Program-made: the position numbers and the translations under genes
NCBI RefSeq assembly: GCF_017876595.1
Contig: NZ_JAGIOG010000001.1
Location: forward strand, 1,612,001 to 1,676,000
Direction of reading: 5' to 3'
Length of the DNA: 64,000 nucleotides
DNA from: Aeromicrobium fastidiosum
GTDB taxonomy: Bacteria; Actinomycetota; Actinomycetes; Propionibacteriales; Nocardioidaceae
The notes under the pieces: generated by a model
What the model saw: only the letters and a program-made list of their open reading frames with translations
What the model was told of the DNA's origin: nothing
The model's database searches: none
In this document: in pieces, positions 44,517 through 53,702 of the stretch
Numbering within the stretch: the first letter of the stretch is position 1
Layout of the letters: the number at the start of each line of letters is the position of its first letter

Positions 44517-46975
44517 CGGACTCCTCGGGTGCTGACGGGCATGGTGGTGAGGGCCTTGACGGCCGCGGCGTACGAGGCGGGGGCGAGGTCAGTCTCGCAG
44601 AACCGCAGGGAGCGTTGCTGCTGCGCGGCGTGCAGCTGCGGGTCGGACGCCAGCCGCTCGATGGTGCCGGCGACGTCCGGGTCGTCGAGGTAGAGCGCGG
44701 CGTCGCCGAGCAGCGGACGCAGAGCCGGCTCGACCACGACGACGCACCCACGCGACATCGCCTCGAGGGCCGGACGCAGGAGCGTCGCGCCGGGCACCTT
44801 GGTGGGCGGCACGACCACGATGTCGCACAGGTCGTGGAAGGCCGTCGTGCCGATCGCGCCGGCCGAGAAGCGCAGGGCGTCCGGACGGAGAGGACCCCGG
44901 GGCTCGCCCTCCAGCACGCGCACGTCGGCCGACGCCGGCAGCAGGCCACCCAGTCCTCGGCGGTCGGCGATCTCGAGCGCCTCGGTGGCCGCGTCGACGA
45001 TGCCGACGACGGGGGCACCGGGGACGAGCCGCCGTCGCGGGAAGCGGGCGGGCCGCACGACCTGCATCGCCCGCGGCGGGTGGACGGTGCCCGTGGCACC
45101 TGACGCGGTGATCGCGGCGGCGACCTCGGCGGTCGCGGGCAGCCACTGGACGTCGACCCCGAACATCGTGCGCACGACCGACTCGACGTGCGCCGGGTCC
45201 CACCCGACGGGCAGGCGGTCGGCGACCACGGCGACCGCCTCGGGACGCATCGCGACGGAGTCGGCCGAGCGGGGCAGCGCCAGCAGGTCGACATCGCGCA
45301 CGAGCAGCACCTTGGGCGTCATGGGAGCGCCCAGCAGGGCCCAGTCGGTCACCCGGCGGTACATCAGCTCGAGCAGGTCGGCACGTGGGTAGTGGCGCTG
45401 ACGCGACGAGAAGCGCAGGGCGTCCATCCGGGCGACGCCGACCGTGAGACCGGCGTCGGCCAGCGCGGCCACCTCGTCGGCTGCTCCCGCGTGTGCCAGC
45501 GGACCCGGACGCGGATCGGTCAGCACCACGACGTCGGGGGCCAGGTCGGCATAGTCGACGCCCTCCATGTCGGGCGGCGCGGGGAATGCGCGGGTTCCGT
45601 CCGGCAGCGACGAGTGTGGCGGCGTGAGGCCGGCCGCGATCTTGCCGTGCCAGTGGCGGAACGCCGAGTGGTAGGTCGCGCGTGCAGGACGGTGCCAGCT
45701 GGGCCGGAAGTCCTCGCGCGACAGCGAGCCGCCGGTCAGCTGGTACAGCGACAGCGGCACCTTGAGGTTGACGATGCTCTTCAGGCCGTAGACCGTCGCG
45801 ATGCGCTCGATGTACTCGGTGTCGGCACCCTTGCGCATCAGGTCGAACGGGCCCAGGGCGTCGAACACCTCGCGCTTCATGAGCAGCGATGGGGCGCTGT
45901 GCGCGAACGCCAGCGAGCCGACGCGGGTGATGTAGAGATCGGTGTGCAGGCGGATGGCCTTCGACAGCGTCGCGACGACCTTCGCATCGGCGAACTCGGC
46001 CATCTGGCGCTCGAGCCGGCGCGGGTGCGACCAGTCGTCGCCGTCCTGGATGCCGAGGTACTCGCCGCGTGCGATCGAGAGACCGTGGTTGCGCGCCCGG
46101 TACGCCCCGCCGTTGACCGGCATGCGGTGGTAGCTGACCCGCTCGTCGAGAGCAGTCGCCCGCTCGAAGACGTCCTCGAAGCCGGCCGGGCTGTGGTCGT
46201 CCACGAGGATGACCTCGAGGTTGGCCCACGTCTGCTCGAGGATCGACCGGGTCGCGGTGAGCAGGCTCTCGGTCGGCGACCAGACGGGCATCACGATGCT
46301 GATGAGCGGCCCGTCGACCGAGCCGGCGGGGGCGTCGGTGCGGACCGTGTCGAACGGGCTGTCCGTGGCCTCGAAGCGCATCGGGTCGAGGCCACGCTCG
46401 AGGAACGGCGCGTTGAACCGCTCCTGCCACGTCTCGAGCGGGGCCGGCTCGATGCCGCGGAACGGGCTGACGATGTCGAGGTTGACCGCCCAGTGGTACC
46501 AGGACTCGGCGCTGTTGGTCGTGACGTCGGGCGTCGCCTGCGAGGTGTGCCGGCGCACGTAGTCGGCCCGGCCGACGGCGAGGTGCGCCTGGACGTCCTG
46601 CCGGTCGTACTCATAGGGGTTGCCGTCGCGGTCGGCGATCGTGCGGGCGAGGGCGAACAGATCGGCCGCGGTGCGGAAGTTGCCGTCGGAGCCGAAGGCG
46701 CGACCGAGCATCAGGTACGCGAAGCCGTACAGCGACGGGCCGTGCAAGGGTGCCAGCGTCGCGGCGTCGGGCGCGCGGCCGGCGGTCGCCTCGGCGGCCA
46801 TGCCGGCGAGCTCGTCGACGCCGTAGTGGCCGCGTGACGCTTTGCGCGCCAGCATCTCCTCGCCGCCCTCGTACTCGTAGCGCAGCAGCGTCGCAGCGAG
46901 CCGTGCGCTCGACATGACACCGGAGTCGGCGAGGTCGGCGAGGTGCGGGGGCAGGCCGTGGATCGGGGTGTTCAC
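44513..46975 (-). CDS. Large two-domain glycosyltransferase (GT2 plus GT-B-like)
   Basis: An 820-aa paralogue of the 816-aa protein encoded at 37.8 kb. Seen: a helical N-terminus, then a GT2 domain with ISIVMPVWSPTESLLTATRS, VILVDDHSP, and GIQDGDDWSHPRRLERQM. The C-terminal part has VVGIVDAATEALEIADRRG and ALEAMSRGCVVVVEPALRPL. First gene of an operon with the membrane protein and the glycerophosphotransferase. GTG start at 46975. Donor and acceptor unknown; a wall polymer is inferred from the neighbours. Confidence 0.85.
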   Translation of the reverse strand: MNTPIHGLPPHLADLADSGVMSSARLAATLLRYEYEGGEEMLARKASRGHYGVDELAGMAAEATAGRAPDAATLAPLHGPSLYGFAYLMLGRAFGSDGNFRTAADLFALARTIADRDGNPYEYDRQDVQAHLAVGRADYVRRHTSQATPDVTTNSAESWYHWAVNLDIVSPFRGIEPAPLETWQERFNAPFLERGLDPMRFEATDSPFDTVRTDAPAGSVDGPLISIVMPVWSPTESLLTATRSILEQTWANLEVILVDDHSPAGFEDVFERATALDERVSYHRMPVNGGAYRARNHGLSIARGEYLGIQDGDDWSHPRRLERQMAEFADAKVVATLSKAIRLHTDLYITRVGSLAFAHSAPSLLMKREVFDALGPFDLMRKGADTEYIERIATVYGLKSIVNLKVPLSLYQLTGGSLSREDFRPSWHRPARATYHSAFRHWHGKIAAGLTPPHSSLPDGTRAFPAPPDMEGVDYADLAPDVVVLTDPRPGPLAHAGAADEVAALADAGLTVGVARMDALRFSSRQRHYPRADLLELMYRRVTDWALLGAPMTPKVLLVRDVDLLALPRSADSVAMRPEAVAVVADRLPVGWDPAHVESVVRTMFGVDVQWLPATAEVAAAITASGATGTVHPPRAMQVVRPARFPRRRLVPGAPVVGIVDAATEALEIADRRGLGGLLPASADVRVLEGEPRGPLRPDALRFSAGAIGTTAFHDLCDIVVVPPTKVPGATLLRPALEAMSRGCVVVVEPALRPLLGDAALYLDDPDVAGTIERLASDPQLHAAQQQRSLRFCETDLAPASYAAAVKALTTMPVSTRGVR

Positions 46976-47053
46976 CGGTGGGACTGCTCGCTTCCGGGTC
47001 GACGACGTCGCAGGGCTTCGGGGGTGCCTCGCCAGAATACGGGCTCGGTCGAC

Positions 47054-48205
47054 TCAGGCCGCGTGGTGCTCCGACGCGTCGTTGGGGCGGGTGGTCCACC
47101 GCAGGACGCCGTGGCCCTTCATGATGTGGTGCCTTCGGCACAAGGGGCCGAGGTTCTCGGCCCGGGTGGGTCCGTGGGGCCAGGGGGTGACGTGGTCCTG
47201 GTCGCACCGAGTGGCGGGCACCATGCAGCCGGGTGCCTGACAGACCTCGTGGAGGTACTGCAGCGCCAGGTCGAGGATGTCGGGCGCGAACCTGCCGAGG
47301 TACTCGTGGCTGAGGATGTCGCCGGACACCGGATGGGTGACGATTCTGTGCCAGAAGGTGCTGCCGCCAGAGACGACGTCGGCGATCCACCGGGCGGGGA
47401 CGGCCCAGCGTCCGTCGGCGGACTCGGCGAACCCGGCCACAGCACCCGCGAGGACGTCGGCGTCGATCGTGACGGCGATGTTCGCCGCGACGGCCGAGCT
47501 GGTGCGTACCTCGTCGTCCCTTGAGCCTGTCGAAAGGCACCAGGCCACCAGGAGGTCAGCCTCCCGCTGGGCGACGGTGCGGTCGTCATCGTCGGGTGCG
47601 GGCTTGCGGGCCTCGGTGCGGAGGCGGTGCTCGATCGCGGCGGCTTCGTGGGAGGGCAGGTAGGCGTTGAGCCAAGACATGGCGTCGTCGCCGTGGGTCA
47701 CGGACACGTGCCGGTCGCGGCGCTGGGCCTCGGCGCGCTCGACCGCGAGGTCGGGCTCGACCCGCTGGACGAATCGCCTCAGCCATTGCCGGAGCTCTGC
47801 GGGCGTGTGCTCGGCGGCGTAGCCGACGACCAGCCGCTCGAGCCGGTGCACCGACTCAGCCCGCTGCAGCTTCTCGAGCGTTGCCGAGATGTCGCGCACG
47901 CGATTCCAGTCGAGGGTGCCGTGGGAGAACGCGGCCCACACCGAAGGTGTCTGTTGGCGGATACGGTCGGCCACCGACAGGCGCAGCTGGACCTGCCCCT
48001 CGGACAGCTGGGTGGCCTCGGCGATCGCGAGCGCGATCGCCGACCGTTCGACCTGTCGCAACCGTGCCGGCTCGACGTGAGCGGTGCGGGCCATCTCGGC
48101 GTCGCGGTAGTCGAGCATCCGGGCGACCTCGAACCACTCGGCTCGCGCACGCCAGCTCGTCACATCGCCGAGATCGGCGAGGATCGAAGCGGTCGAGGTG
48201 GCCAT
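47054..48205 (-). CDS. DUF222 domain HNH endonuclease-like protein (second copy)
   Basis: A 383-aa protein with a DUF222 helical domain and a C-terminal HNH-like fold (CQAPGCMVPATRCDQDHVTPW, then LCRRHHIMKGHG). It is distant from the copy at 9.1-10.4 kb. A copy of the dispersed 20-bp repeat lies in the middle of the gene and encodes LSTGSRDDE in frame. It marks the left edge of the AT-richer island. Confidence 0.87.
   Translation of the reverse strand: MATSTASILADLGDVTSWRARAEWFEVARMLDYRDAEMARTAHVEPARLRQVERSAIALAIAEATQLSEGQVQLRLSVADRIRQQTPSVWAAFSHGTLDWNRVRDISATLEKLQRAESVHRLERLVVGYAAEHTPAELRQWLRRFVQRVEPDLAVERAEAQRRDRHVSVTHGDDAMSWLNAYLPSHEAAAIEHRLRTEARKPAPDDDDRTVAQREADLLVAWCLSTGSRDDEVRTSSAVAANIAVTIDADVLAGAVAGFAESADGRWAVPARWIADVVSGGSTFWHRIVTHPVSGDILSHEYLGRFAPDILDLALQYLHEVCQAPGCMVPATRCDQDHVTPWPHGPTRAENLGPLCRRHHIMKGHGVLRWTTRPNDASEHHAA
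47518..47537. repeat. Dispersed repeat, copy 2 (inside DUF222 gene)
   Basis: CCCTTGAGCCTGTCGAAAGG, identical over 20 bases to the copy inside nrdA. Read on the minus strand it encodes Leu-Ser-Thr-Gly-Ser within the DUF222 protein without breaking the frame. Confidence 0.8.
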
Positions 48206-48587
48206 ACATCTAACCTAGAACCAGCCACTGACAGTTGGTTCGGGCCAGGATTGGGCTGTGCACAGCGGAGTCACGTTCCTGGCCGACCTGCCGAGATGTG
48301 GCAGCGGAGAGTATCGAATACTCCAAGTTGCCACCGGATCGCGCACCAGTCCTGTATCGGTCCCGGGGTCAGTTGAGCAGTCACCCCCACACCCGGCAAC
48401 GAGTCCCCCCGGCCCTGACGCGTGTCTCTAGCCTCTCCCAAACTGCGTTCTCGCAATCCGACGACGATTGTCTAGGCGGGAGACGTGATCCACCGTGTCC
48501 GACTGGGACTAATCATCGCGGAGCCATCTCGGAGTCCTGCGCGAACCTCGAGCAGGACGGCTTCCAATTCCGGATGAAGGATCAAAG
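48206..48587. other. Intergenic region, no gene seen
   Basis: A 382-bp stretch between divergent genes. GC content falls visibly here and stays low to about 53.7 kb. I see no convincing ORF, RNA or repeat. Promoters for both flanking genes must lie here, but no clear -35/-10 pair stands out. Confidence 0.5.
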
Positions 48588-49511
48588 ATGAGTTCCAGAA
48601 GAACACGATCTCTAGCAGTCGCGGCTATCGTCGGTGCCCTGTTCGCGGTATCGAACCCGCGGACTGCCACGGCCTCGGTCCAGGCGACCGACGATTCGGG
48701 CCCAGTCTTCGACGGAATCGGGCCCGGTGTCGATTACGTCCCTGGCGTCGATCCTGAAGCTGACGCCCGGCGTGCGTTGTACACGGCATACGGTGAGGCT
48801 GTGCAAGGGCGTTTGGATGCATCCGCGCTCACCGAAGCGGTAGAAACCTTCGAGGACACCACTGGCGAATCGGTTACCGAAGGTGCTGCCCCGATTCCTG
48901 AGCTGGCGAAGGTCACAACAGGGATGGTCGCTGGCAAGGCTGCAACTACAGCTGCCACGACCGCGCACTCGCTGGCAGTTCCGTACTACTCACAGGGGAC
49001 GGACAACAACTACTGCGGACCGGCGACGGCCAAGATGATCTTGGCTTGGGAGGGCCACAACACGAGCGCCTACAACCCCTCCCACAACAACACCGAATCG
49101 CGCCTCGCGACTTCGGACTACTTGAAGACCGATCTGCACGGGGCGACTAACTGGGGCACGAAAGACATGGAACTGGGTTTCGACAAGTTCTACGGAAGCA
49201 ACTATTTGCTGCAAGACGACTCGCCGAGCGTCAGTTCGTACGTAGGCACGGTTGTTTCACACATCGACGGTTTTGACGCACCAGCCGTCGGAACCCACGA
49301 ACCCGCGGGCGGCTATCACTACAACGGGCATCCGGCCGGGCAGACCATCAGGCACTGGCTTGTCGTCAAGGGTTACACCACTAATGCTGTGGGAACGACC
49401 TACCTCGACTCCTCCACGTCGATCTGGACTGGCGTGGATCAACAGTTCAACTACGGGAACAGCGCGTTCGTGCCGCGATACATCACGGGCTACTACGGTA
49501 TTGCTTCATGA
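48588..49511 (+). CDS. Secreted C39-like cysteine peptidase
   Basis: A 307-aa exported protein. A Sec signal peptide covers residues 1-30 (LAVAAIVGALFAVSNP, ending ATAS). A pro-like region follows, and the peptidase C39-2 domain starts near residue 128. The catalytic Cys143 is in NNYCGPATAKMILAW, His256 in TIRHWLVVKGY, and Asp274 in TTYLDSSTS. Unlike bacteriocin-processing C39 domains it is not fused to an ABC transporter. ATG at 48588 follows AAGGATCAAAG. Codon use is more AT-rich than in neighbouring core genes. It is coupled to the lipoprotein gene by ATGA. Confidence 0.82.
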   Translation: MSSRRTRSLAVAAIVGALFAVSNPRTATASVQATDDSGPVFDGIGPGVDYVPGVDPEADARRALYTAYGEAVQGRLDASALTEAVETFEDTTGESVTEGAAPIPELAKVTTGMVAGKAATTAATTAHSLAVPYYSQGTDNNYCGPATAKMILAWEGHNTSAYNPSHNNTESRLATSDYLKTDLHGATNWGTKDMELGFDKFYGSNYLLQDDSPSVSSYVGTVVSHIDGFDAPAVGTHEPAGGYHYNGHPAGQTIRHWLVVKGYTTNAVGTTYLDSSTSIWTGVDQQFNYGNSAFVPRYITGYYGIAS

Positions 49512-50734
49512 GAATGGTGGGGGCGCGGTCTCTGATCGCTTCGTTTCTTTTGATTCTCGGAGGATGTAGTGGTGGTACTTCGTCCCCACCGCCTGCGGGT
49601 GTCCCGTCAGCGAGTGCAAGTTCTGGCGCAACAGGCGGTACAACGCCGCCCAGCATCCCTGTAGCCAAATTCGAAAGACCCCTGACGGAAGCCACCTTGA
49701 TCCGAGATGGTGTCGACGCCAAGACGGTTGCGGTCTTGAGGCAGGAGTTCGGCTCGGAACAGGCCATCTACTACGGCCTGGACCGGCGCGCCGGGATCGC
49801 CTTCGGGAGCATCAGCAAGTTGGACGGTGAGTCAGGATTGGCACCACGAGATGCCTTCATCACCGATCTGAAGACCAAAGAAATGGTCCGGATCTCCAAC
49901 GGGCGAACACGCCCTGACCCCACTCAGTTCACGTCGATGACGTTTTCCAACGGGCACCTCGTCTGGGTAGAGACCGACTCCGACAACTTATCGGCCAGCA
50001 ACTGGGTGATGTACGCGTACGAGCTGGGTCCCGGTGGCCAAATTCGCGGCGGGCATACCGTCGAGTTAGCCAGAGCTCCAGACGTCGGCGTGAAGCCCGT
50101 ACCGATGGCAGCAGGCTCAACAGTGCCAAGGATCTCGGGCTCGGAGGTGTATTTCGCCGCAGTCTCTGCCGTTCGAAAGAACAAGAACGAGACGTCGGCA
50201 TACAGAGTTCCTCTCGACGGCTCGTCGAAAATGTCCCTCTTCGAACGAGACGTGGATGGTGTATTCGCAGACGACGACTGGGTCTACTTCGGCCGGGGCG
50301 ATGACCTTCTACGCCGTTCTGTCCGCGCCGGATCAAAGGCTGAGCCAGTGGCAGCTATGGACAGTATTCGTTCGTTTTGCGGCGGGGCGTTCGCACACGG
50401 CATGTTCGTAGCGTGCAGCAACAGGGCCCGCACCCAGAACCTCAAGATATTCGACACGAAAGACAACCTGATCGCCGATATCGACGTAGGTGAGAACTCG
50501 ATCTCCGCGTCCACGTTGGACATCACAAGCGACCTCGTTGCCTTCGACATCGTCAGTGGGATGGGAAGCAGGATCCACCGGTATGTCTTCGATGTGCACA
50601 GCGGTCGTCTGAGTCTCCTCAGCAAGAAGAACGTCAACACCATCGCGAGTGGGTCCGGCCGGATTCAGCAACTTCGGGTCCAGCCGGAAAAAGGGATCGC
50701 CGAGTCGTTCGAATTTGTCGAGATCCTTGCATGA
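49508..50734 (+). CDS. Lipoprotein with predicted beta-propeller-like repeats
   Basis: A 408-aa lipoprotein. A short signal peptide ends in LILGGCSGG (lipobox Cys at residue 20), followed by a Ser/Pro/Gly linker. The body has repeated strand-rich motifs (DWVYFGRGDDLLRRS, GSEVYFAAVSAV, HGMFVACSNR) suggestive of a beta-propeller. I do not recognise a family. The start lies in the C39 peptidase stop, so the two exported proteins are made together and may interact at the cell surface. Confidence 0.75.
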   Translation: MRMVGARSLIASFLLILGGCSGGTSSPPPAGVPSASASSGATGGTTPPSIPVAKFERPLTEATLIRDGVDAKTVAVLRQEFGSEQAIYYGLDRRAGIAFGSISKLDGESGLAPRDAFITDLKTKEMVRISNGRTRPDPTQFTSMTFSNGHLVWVETDSDNLSASNWVMYAYELGPGGQIRGGHTVELARAPDVGVKPVPMAAGSTVPRISGSEVYFAAVSAVRKNKNETSAYRVPLDGSSKMSLFERDVDGVFADDDWVYFGRGDDLLRRSVRAGSKAEPVAAMDSIRSFCGGAFAHGMFVACSNRARTQNLKIFDTKDNLIADIDVGENSISASTLDITSDLVAFDIVSGMGSRIHRYVFDVHSGRLSLLSKKNVNTIASGSGRIQQLRVQPEKGIAESFEFVEILA

Positions 50735-51388
50735 TGCTGACGGATGCCTGCTTAGGCTGAGCACGTCGAAGATGAATGCAATTCAGACCGTGCCGGAGCA
50801 GCGCGCCGAGACCCGCCGTGACCAAGGCCCTGAAGGCACCAATTCTTCGCGGGCACGGCGGCGCGTGATGAACGTCTGGAACACTGGACGCTTGACGGCG
50901 ACTGACGGCGACTGACGGCGACTGACGGCGACCAGGGCGGCGTCGGTCGTGTCGGTCCTCTCGGCACCGGCGATCGGATGTCGCGGTAGGTCGAGACAGT
51001 GACCTCGATCTGTGTTCAGTCAGCACGCGACAAATCCGTCCGACCGTGGGCTCCCACCGGTGGTCGGCATGGAGTCGAGCAGAACCTGTTGGAGCGGTCG
51101 ACCTCCGCTGCGACGAAACTCGATGCTGTCTCCAACATGCCGTCGGTCCGGCCCAACCCGGCGTTCCTCCTGAACGCTCGGATCTCGCACGCGCTCACAC
51201 TGGAACGCCGATAGGCCGTTCTCGCTGCCAACAGCGCGCCCCGATTGGAGATAAGGCGAGCCCGCGCGGTGCACGGATCGGAGCCTGCGCGCCAGCTTCT
51301 TGCTGTCACTGTTGAGGACCGCGGATCACCGTCCGTCGCCATTTCTCCTGCAGCGGTGACGCATCGTCGTGTTGGCCGATGAGTGAGC
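50735..51388. other. Gene-poor DNA of the island
   Basis: 654 bp with no coding region I can support. Both strands have short frames with no recognisable domain or ribosome site. It contains four exact 10-bp tandem repeats (50893-50932). Probably decayed sequence. Confidence 0.5.
50893..50932 (+). repeat. Four 10-bp tandem repeats
   Basis: Four exact copies of TGACGGCGAC in a row within gene-poor DNA. Likely a slippage product. Confidence 0.9.
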
Positions 51389-51772
51389 ATGAACTACTCG
51401 AACTTCGTAGCCAAAAGCCTGCCCGCGTTGCTGCTTGGAACCGTTCTGTTCCTGCAGCCCAACATTGCTCAAGCAAACGAGATGAGCCCAAACATCATGT
51501 CTCAATGCTCGGCCGGCTATTTCTGTGTGTGGTCTGGAACAAATTTCACCGGGCAGTTTCAACGCATCGCAGCGACAAACTCGTACCGGGGCATCACGCT
51601 CACAGCGACCAAGTCGTACTACAACAACCGCATGCAACGGACGTGGTTGCATTCAGATCCGTCTGGCGGCGGATCCAGTTTGTGCATCAACCCAGGTGCC
51701 GCCAAGGCGAACACAAGTGGATGGCAGGCGGAAGCCGAAGCAGCCTACCTCGCGACTGTCACTTCTTGCTGA
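51389..51772 (+). CDS. Secreted peptidase inhibitor I36-family-like protein
   Basis: A 127-aa exported protein. A signal peptide covers about residues 1-30 (LPALLLGTVLFLQPNIAQAN). The mature part has QCSAGYFCVWSGTNFTGQF and SYYNNRMQRTWLHSD, the Cys/aromatic pattern of the I36 (SMI, beta-gamma-crystallin-like) peptidase inhibitor family, with two more Cys near the end. ATG at 51389; a GTG two codons upstream is possible. It lies on the same island as the C39-like peptidase, which raises the possibility of a peptidase-inhibitor pair. Confidence 0.78.
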   Translation: MNYSNFVAKSLPALLLGTVLFLQPNIAQANEMSPNIMSQCSAGYFCVWSGTNFTGQFQRIAATNSYRGITLTATKSYYNNRMQRTWLHSDPSGGGSSLCINPGAAKANTSGWQAEAEAAYLATVTSC

Positions 51773-51820
51773 CAGTGGGAAACAGCACGCGGTCTACGGT
51801 GGGCCGGGCTGCCGTATATC

Positions 51821-52375
51821 GTGACGCTTGTGACCGAAGAGGACTTCCGAAACCTCTACGACGCTCTCCGCGACTCGGTCCATCTTTTCGCGTTGCGACG
51901 CGTCGGATTTGAAGCAGCAGGTGATGTCGTTGCCGAGACGTTCGAAATTGCCTGGAAGAAGCGAGACGAGTTCCCCACCGACCCGACGGCTTGGGCTGGG
52001 TGGGTCGTAGGCATCGCGAAAAACAAGGTGCTGCAAGAGCTACAACGACGGACGCGTAAACATCACGACAACAGGTTCGTGGAGGACCGGCAGTCTTCCC
52101 AACCCATGCTGGCGCACGACGATGTGGCCCAGACCGTTGTCGACTCAGACGCCGCCCGCCTCATCTACGACCAACTGACGCCGGCCGAACAATGGCTATT
52201 CGACGTGGCCTTCATTCGAGAACTGACGCCGAAGGACGGGGCCAAGATTCTCAATATATCGGTATCTGCTTTCACCAGCCGAGTCAATCGCCTACGCCGA
52301 CGCTTGGGTGCTTTGGAACTGAAGGGAAACGTTGAGCCTCAACACCCGCTGTGGTCAGGAGGCGCACCCTTGTGA
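51821..52375 (+). CDS. ECF-type RNA polymerase sigma factor
   Basis: A 184-aa sigma-70 family protein. Region 2: AAGDVVAETFEIAWKKRDEF, then WVVGIAKNKVLQELQRR. Region 4 helix-turn-helix: LTPAEQWLFDVAFIREL, then KILNISVSAFTSRVNRLRRR. Start GTG at 51821, or the in-frame GTG at 51830. Its stop overlaps the start of a membrane protein with an anti-sigma-like layout. It may direct the adjacent secreted-protein genes. Confidence 0.83.
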   Translation: MTLVTEEDFRNLYDALRDSVHLFALRRVGFEAAGDVVAETFEIAWKKRDEFPTDPTAWAGWVVGIAKNKVLQELQRRTRKHHDNRFVEDRQSSQPMLAHDDVAQTVVDSDAARLIYDQLTPAEQWLFDVAFIRELTPKDGAKILNISVSAFTSRVNRLRRRLGALELKGNVEPQHPLWSGGAPL

Positions 52376-53484
52376 ACTCTGAATACGACGATCAAGAAGC
52401 AGCGAGCCAGATCGAACAGTTCCGTCGAGACGCTGAACGACTGGGTTTCGGACGGTCCGCTGACCTGTTCGGGGCTAATCAACTAGAGACGTCTGACGAT
52501 TTCATACTTCGTATGAAATCTGCGGCGACGGAGCGCCGTCGGCCCGAAACGAAGCCCCGAGACAAGTCGTCGACACGGCGTTGGAAGACCCGACCTAGAA
52601 TGGTCGCTGCAGCAATTGCGGCCGCAGCCACGGCCGCTCTCGTCTTCGGGATGGGGCAGTTTGGGGATTCTCCAGCGTCGGCCGACACACCTGCTGTTCT
52701 CGATTTCGAGTTCGCGTCGGCCGTGCGCATCGCTTACGCGCCTGGCACCGACCCCGATTCGACACTGGCTCTGCTGGCGAGCGCCGCTGATGCGGACCTT
52801 CGGCATGGACCCGCACACCAGGGACCTATCCAGTACAAGAAGTCCGACAACTGGTACATCGAAAACGATGACGGCAAAACCTCCCGGATTGTCCCACGCG
52901 TCACAGAGACTTGGCTGCGCCCAGACGGATCTCTTACAACTCGTGAGGCGGTAGGTAAGCCGTTGACCCAGGACGGGCGCGGAGCAACCGGTTCCGCCAG
53001 CCGAAAGGCGGTCAGCGAGACGCTTCCCCCTGGAACGGTCGATGCCGCTTTTGCCGAATCCCTACCCCTCGACCCATCACGACTGTCCACCGCCTTACTC
53101 GTTCACAGCGGGTGTCAGTCGACAGAACTGAGCGACGTCAGGTCGATGTGCCTGTACAGGGAAGTAGTAGACCTGACGGAGACGTACGTCCTACCGCGTG
53201 GCTTGACAGAAGCAATCTGGACCATGCTTCGATCCGAAGTAGGCTTCCGAAGTTTGGGGACGGTAAAGGACCGCGCTGGACGGGACGCTCTGGGCCTGTC
53301 GATCATCGACTCGAACCGGCCCACCGTGCGGCATCTCCTTCTGGGAGACTCTGACGACGGCCGGATCGTCGGGTTTGAAGAGATCCTCATTAAGCGGGAT
53401 CCAGATATGGACACCCGTCCGCCATCGGTACTTTCGTTCTCAACGGTCTTGAAATCCGAGCGCTCGACGACGGTGCCGGAATGA
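52372..53484 (+). CDS. Membrane protein coupled to sigma factor (CU044_5270-like)
   Basis: A 370-aa protein. A cytoplasmic, charged N-terminus (residues 1-70) is followed by a single membrane helix (MVAAAIAAAATAALVFGMG) and a large external domain. Proteins of this layout regularly follow ECF sigma genes in actinobacteria (CU044_5270 family). A regulatory, possibly anti-sigma, role is likely but no zinc motif is present. AGGAGG at 52357-52362 fixes the GTG start at 52372, and GTGA overlaps the sigma stop. Confidence 0.75.
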   Translation: MNSEYDDQEAASQIEQFRRDAERLGFGRSADLFGANQLETSDDFILRMKSAATERRRPETKPRDKSSTRRWKTRPRMVAAAIAAAATAALVFGMGQFGDSPASADTPAVLDFEFASAVRIAYAPGTDPDSTLALLASAADADLRHGPAHQGPIQYKKSDNWYIENDDGKTSRIVPRVTETWLRPDGSLTTREAVGKPLTQDGRGATGSASRKAVSETLPPGTVDAAFAESLPLDPSRLSTALLVHSGCQSTELSDVRSMCLYREVVDLTETYVLPRGLTEAIWTMLRSEVGFRSLGTVKDRAGRDALGLSIIDSNRPTVRHLLLGDSDDGRIVGFEEILIKRDPDMDTRPPSVLSFSTVLKSERSTTVPE

Positions 53485-53702
53485 CCAATGTCGACGTCGG
53501 CTTTGCTGAGCTCGCCGGCCCGATGCCCAGTTGACGGTTCTCCTCCAGCACGTCGGTGGTCATACCTCGCGCACGGCCTTGGTATTCCTGGCAGCCCAGC
53601 CACATGGCGGACGGCCGCGGACTTATCTGTGTGCTCAGGTATCGCCTCGGCAAGCATCCGCAGCGCACGCTCATGAGTCTCGGGCTCAAACGTGTTCGGC
53701 AC
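53480..53702 (-). pseudogene. IS3-family transposase orfA remnant
   Basis: The frame opens MPNTFEPETHERALRMLAEA, then SAAVRHVAGLPGIP, typical of the first helices of IS3 OrfA. It then drifts out of frame near 53590; a neighbouring frame continues with MTTDVLEENRQL, which fits later OrfA sequence. No orfB or terminal repeats are visible. A decayed insertion at the island edge. Confidence 0.6.

Noticed and set aside
44176-45294. Upstream extension of the glycerophosphotransferase frame
   Set aside because: It shadows the glycosyltransferase gene in another frame; GTG 44175 with GTGA overlap explains the start.
48588-49511. C39 protein as a bacteriocin-processing peptidase
   Set aside because: There is no ABC transporter fusion and no double-glycine leader peptide gene nearby; it has a Sec signal peptide instead.
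51016-51390. 124-codon frame on the minus strand in the gene-poor part of the island
   Set aside because: No domain, no ribosome site, and composition typical of non-coding reading frames.
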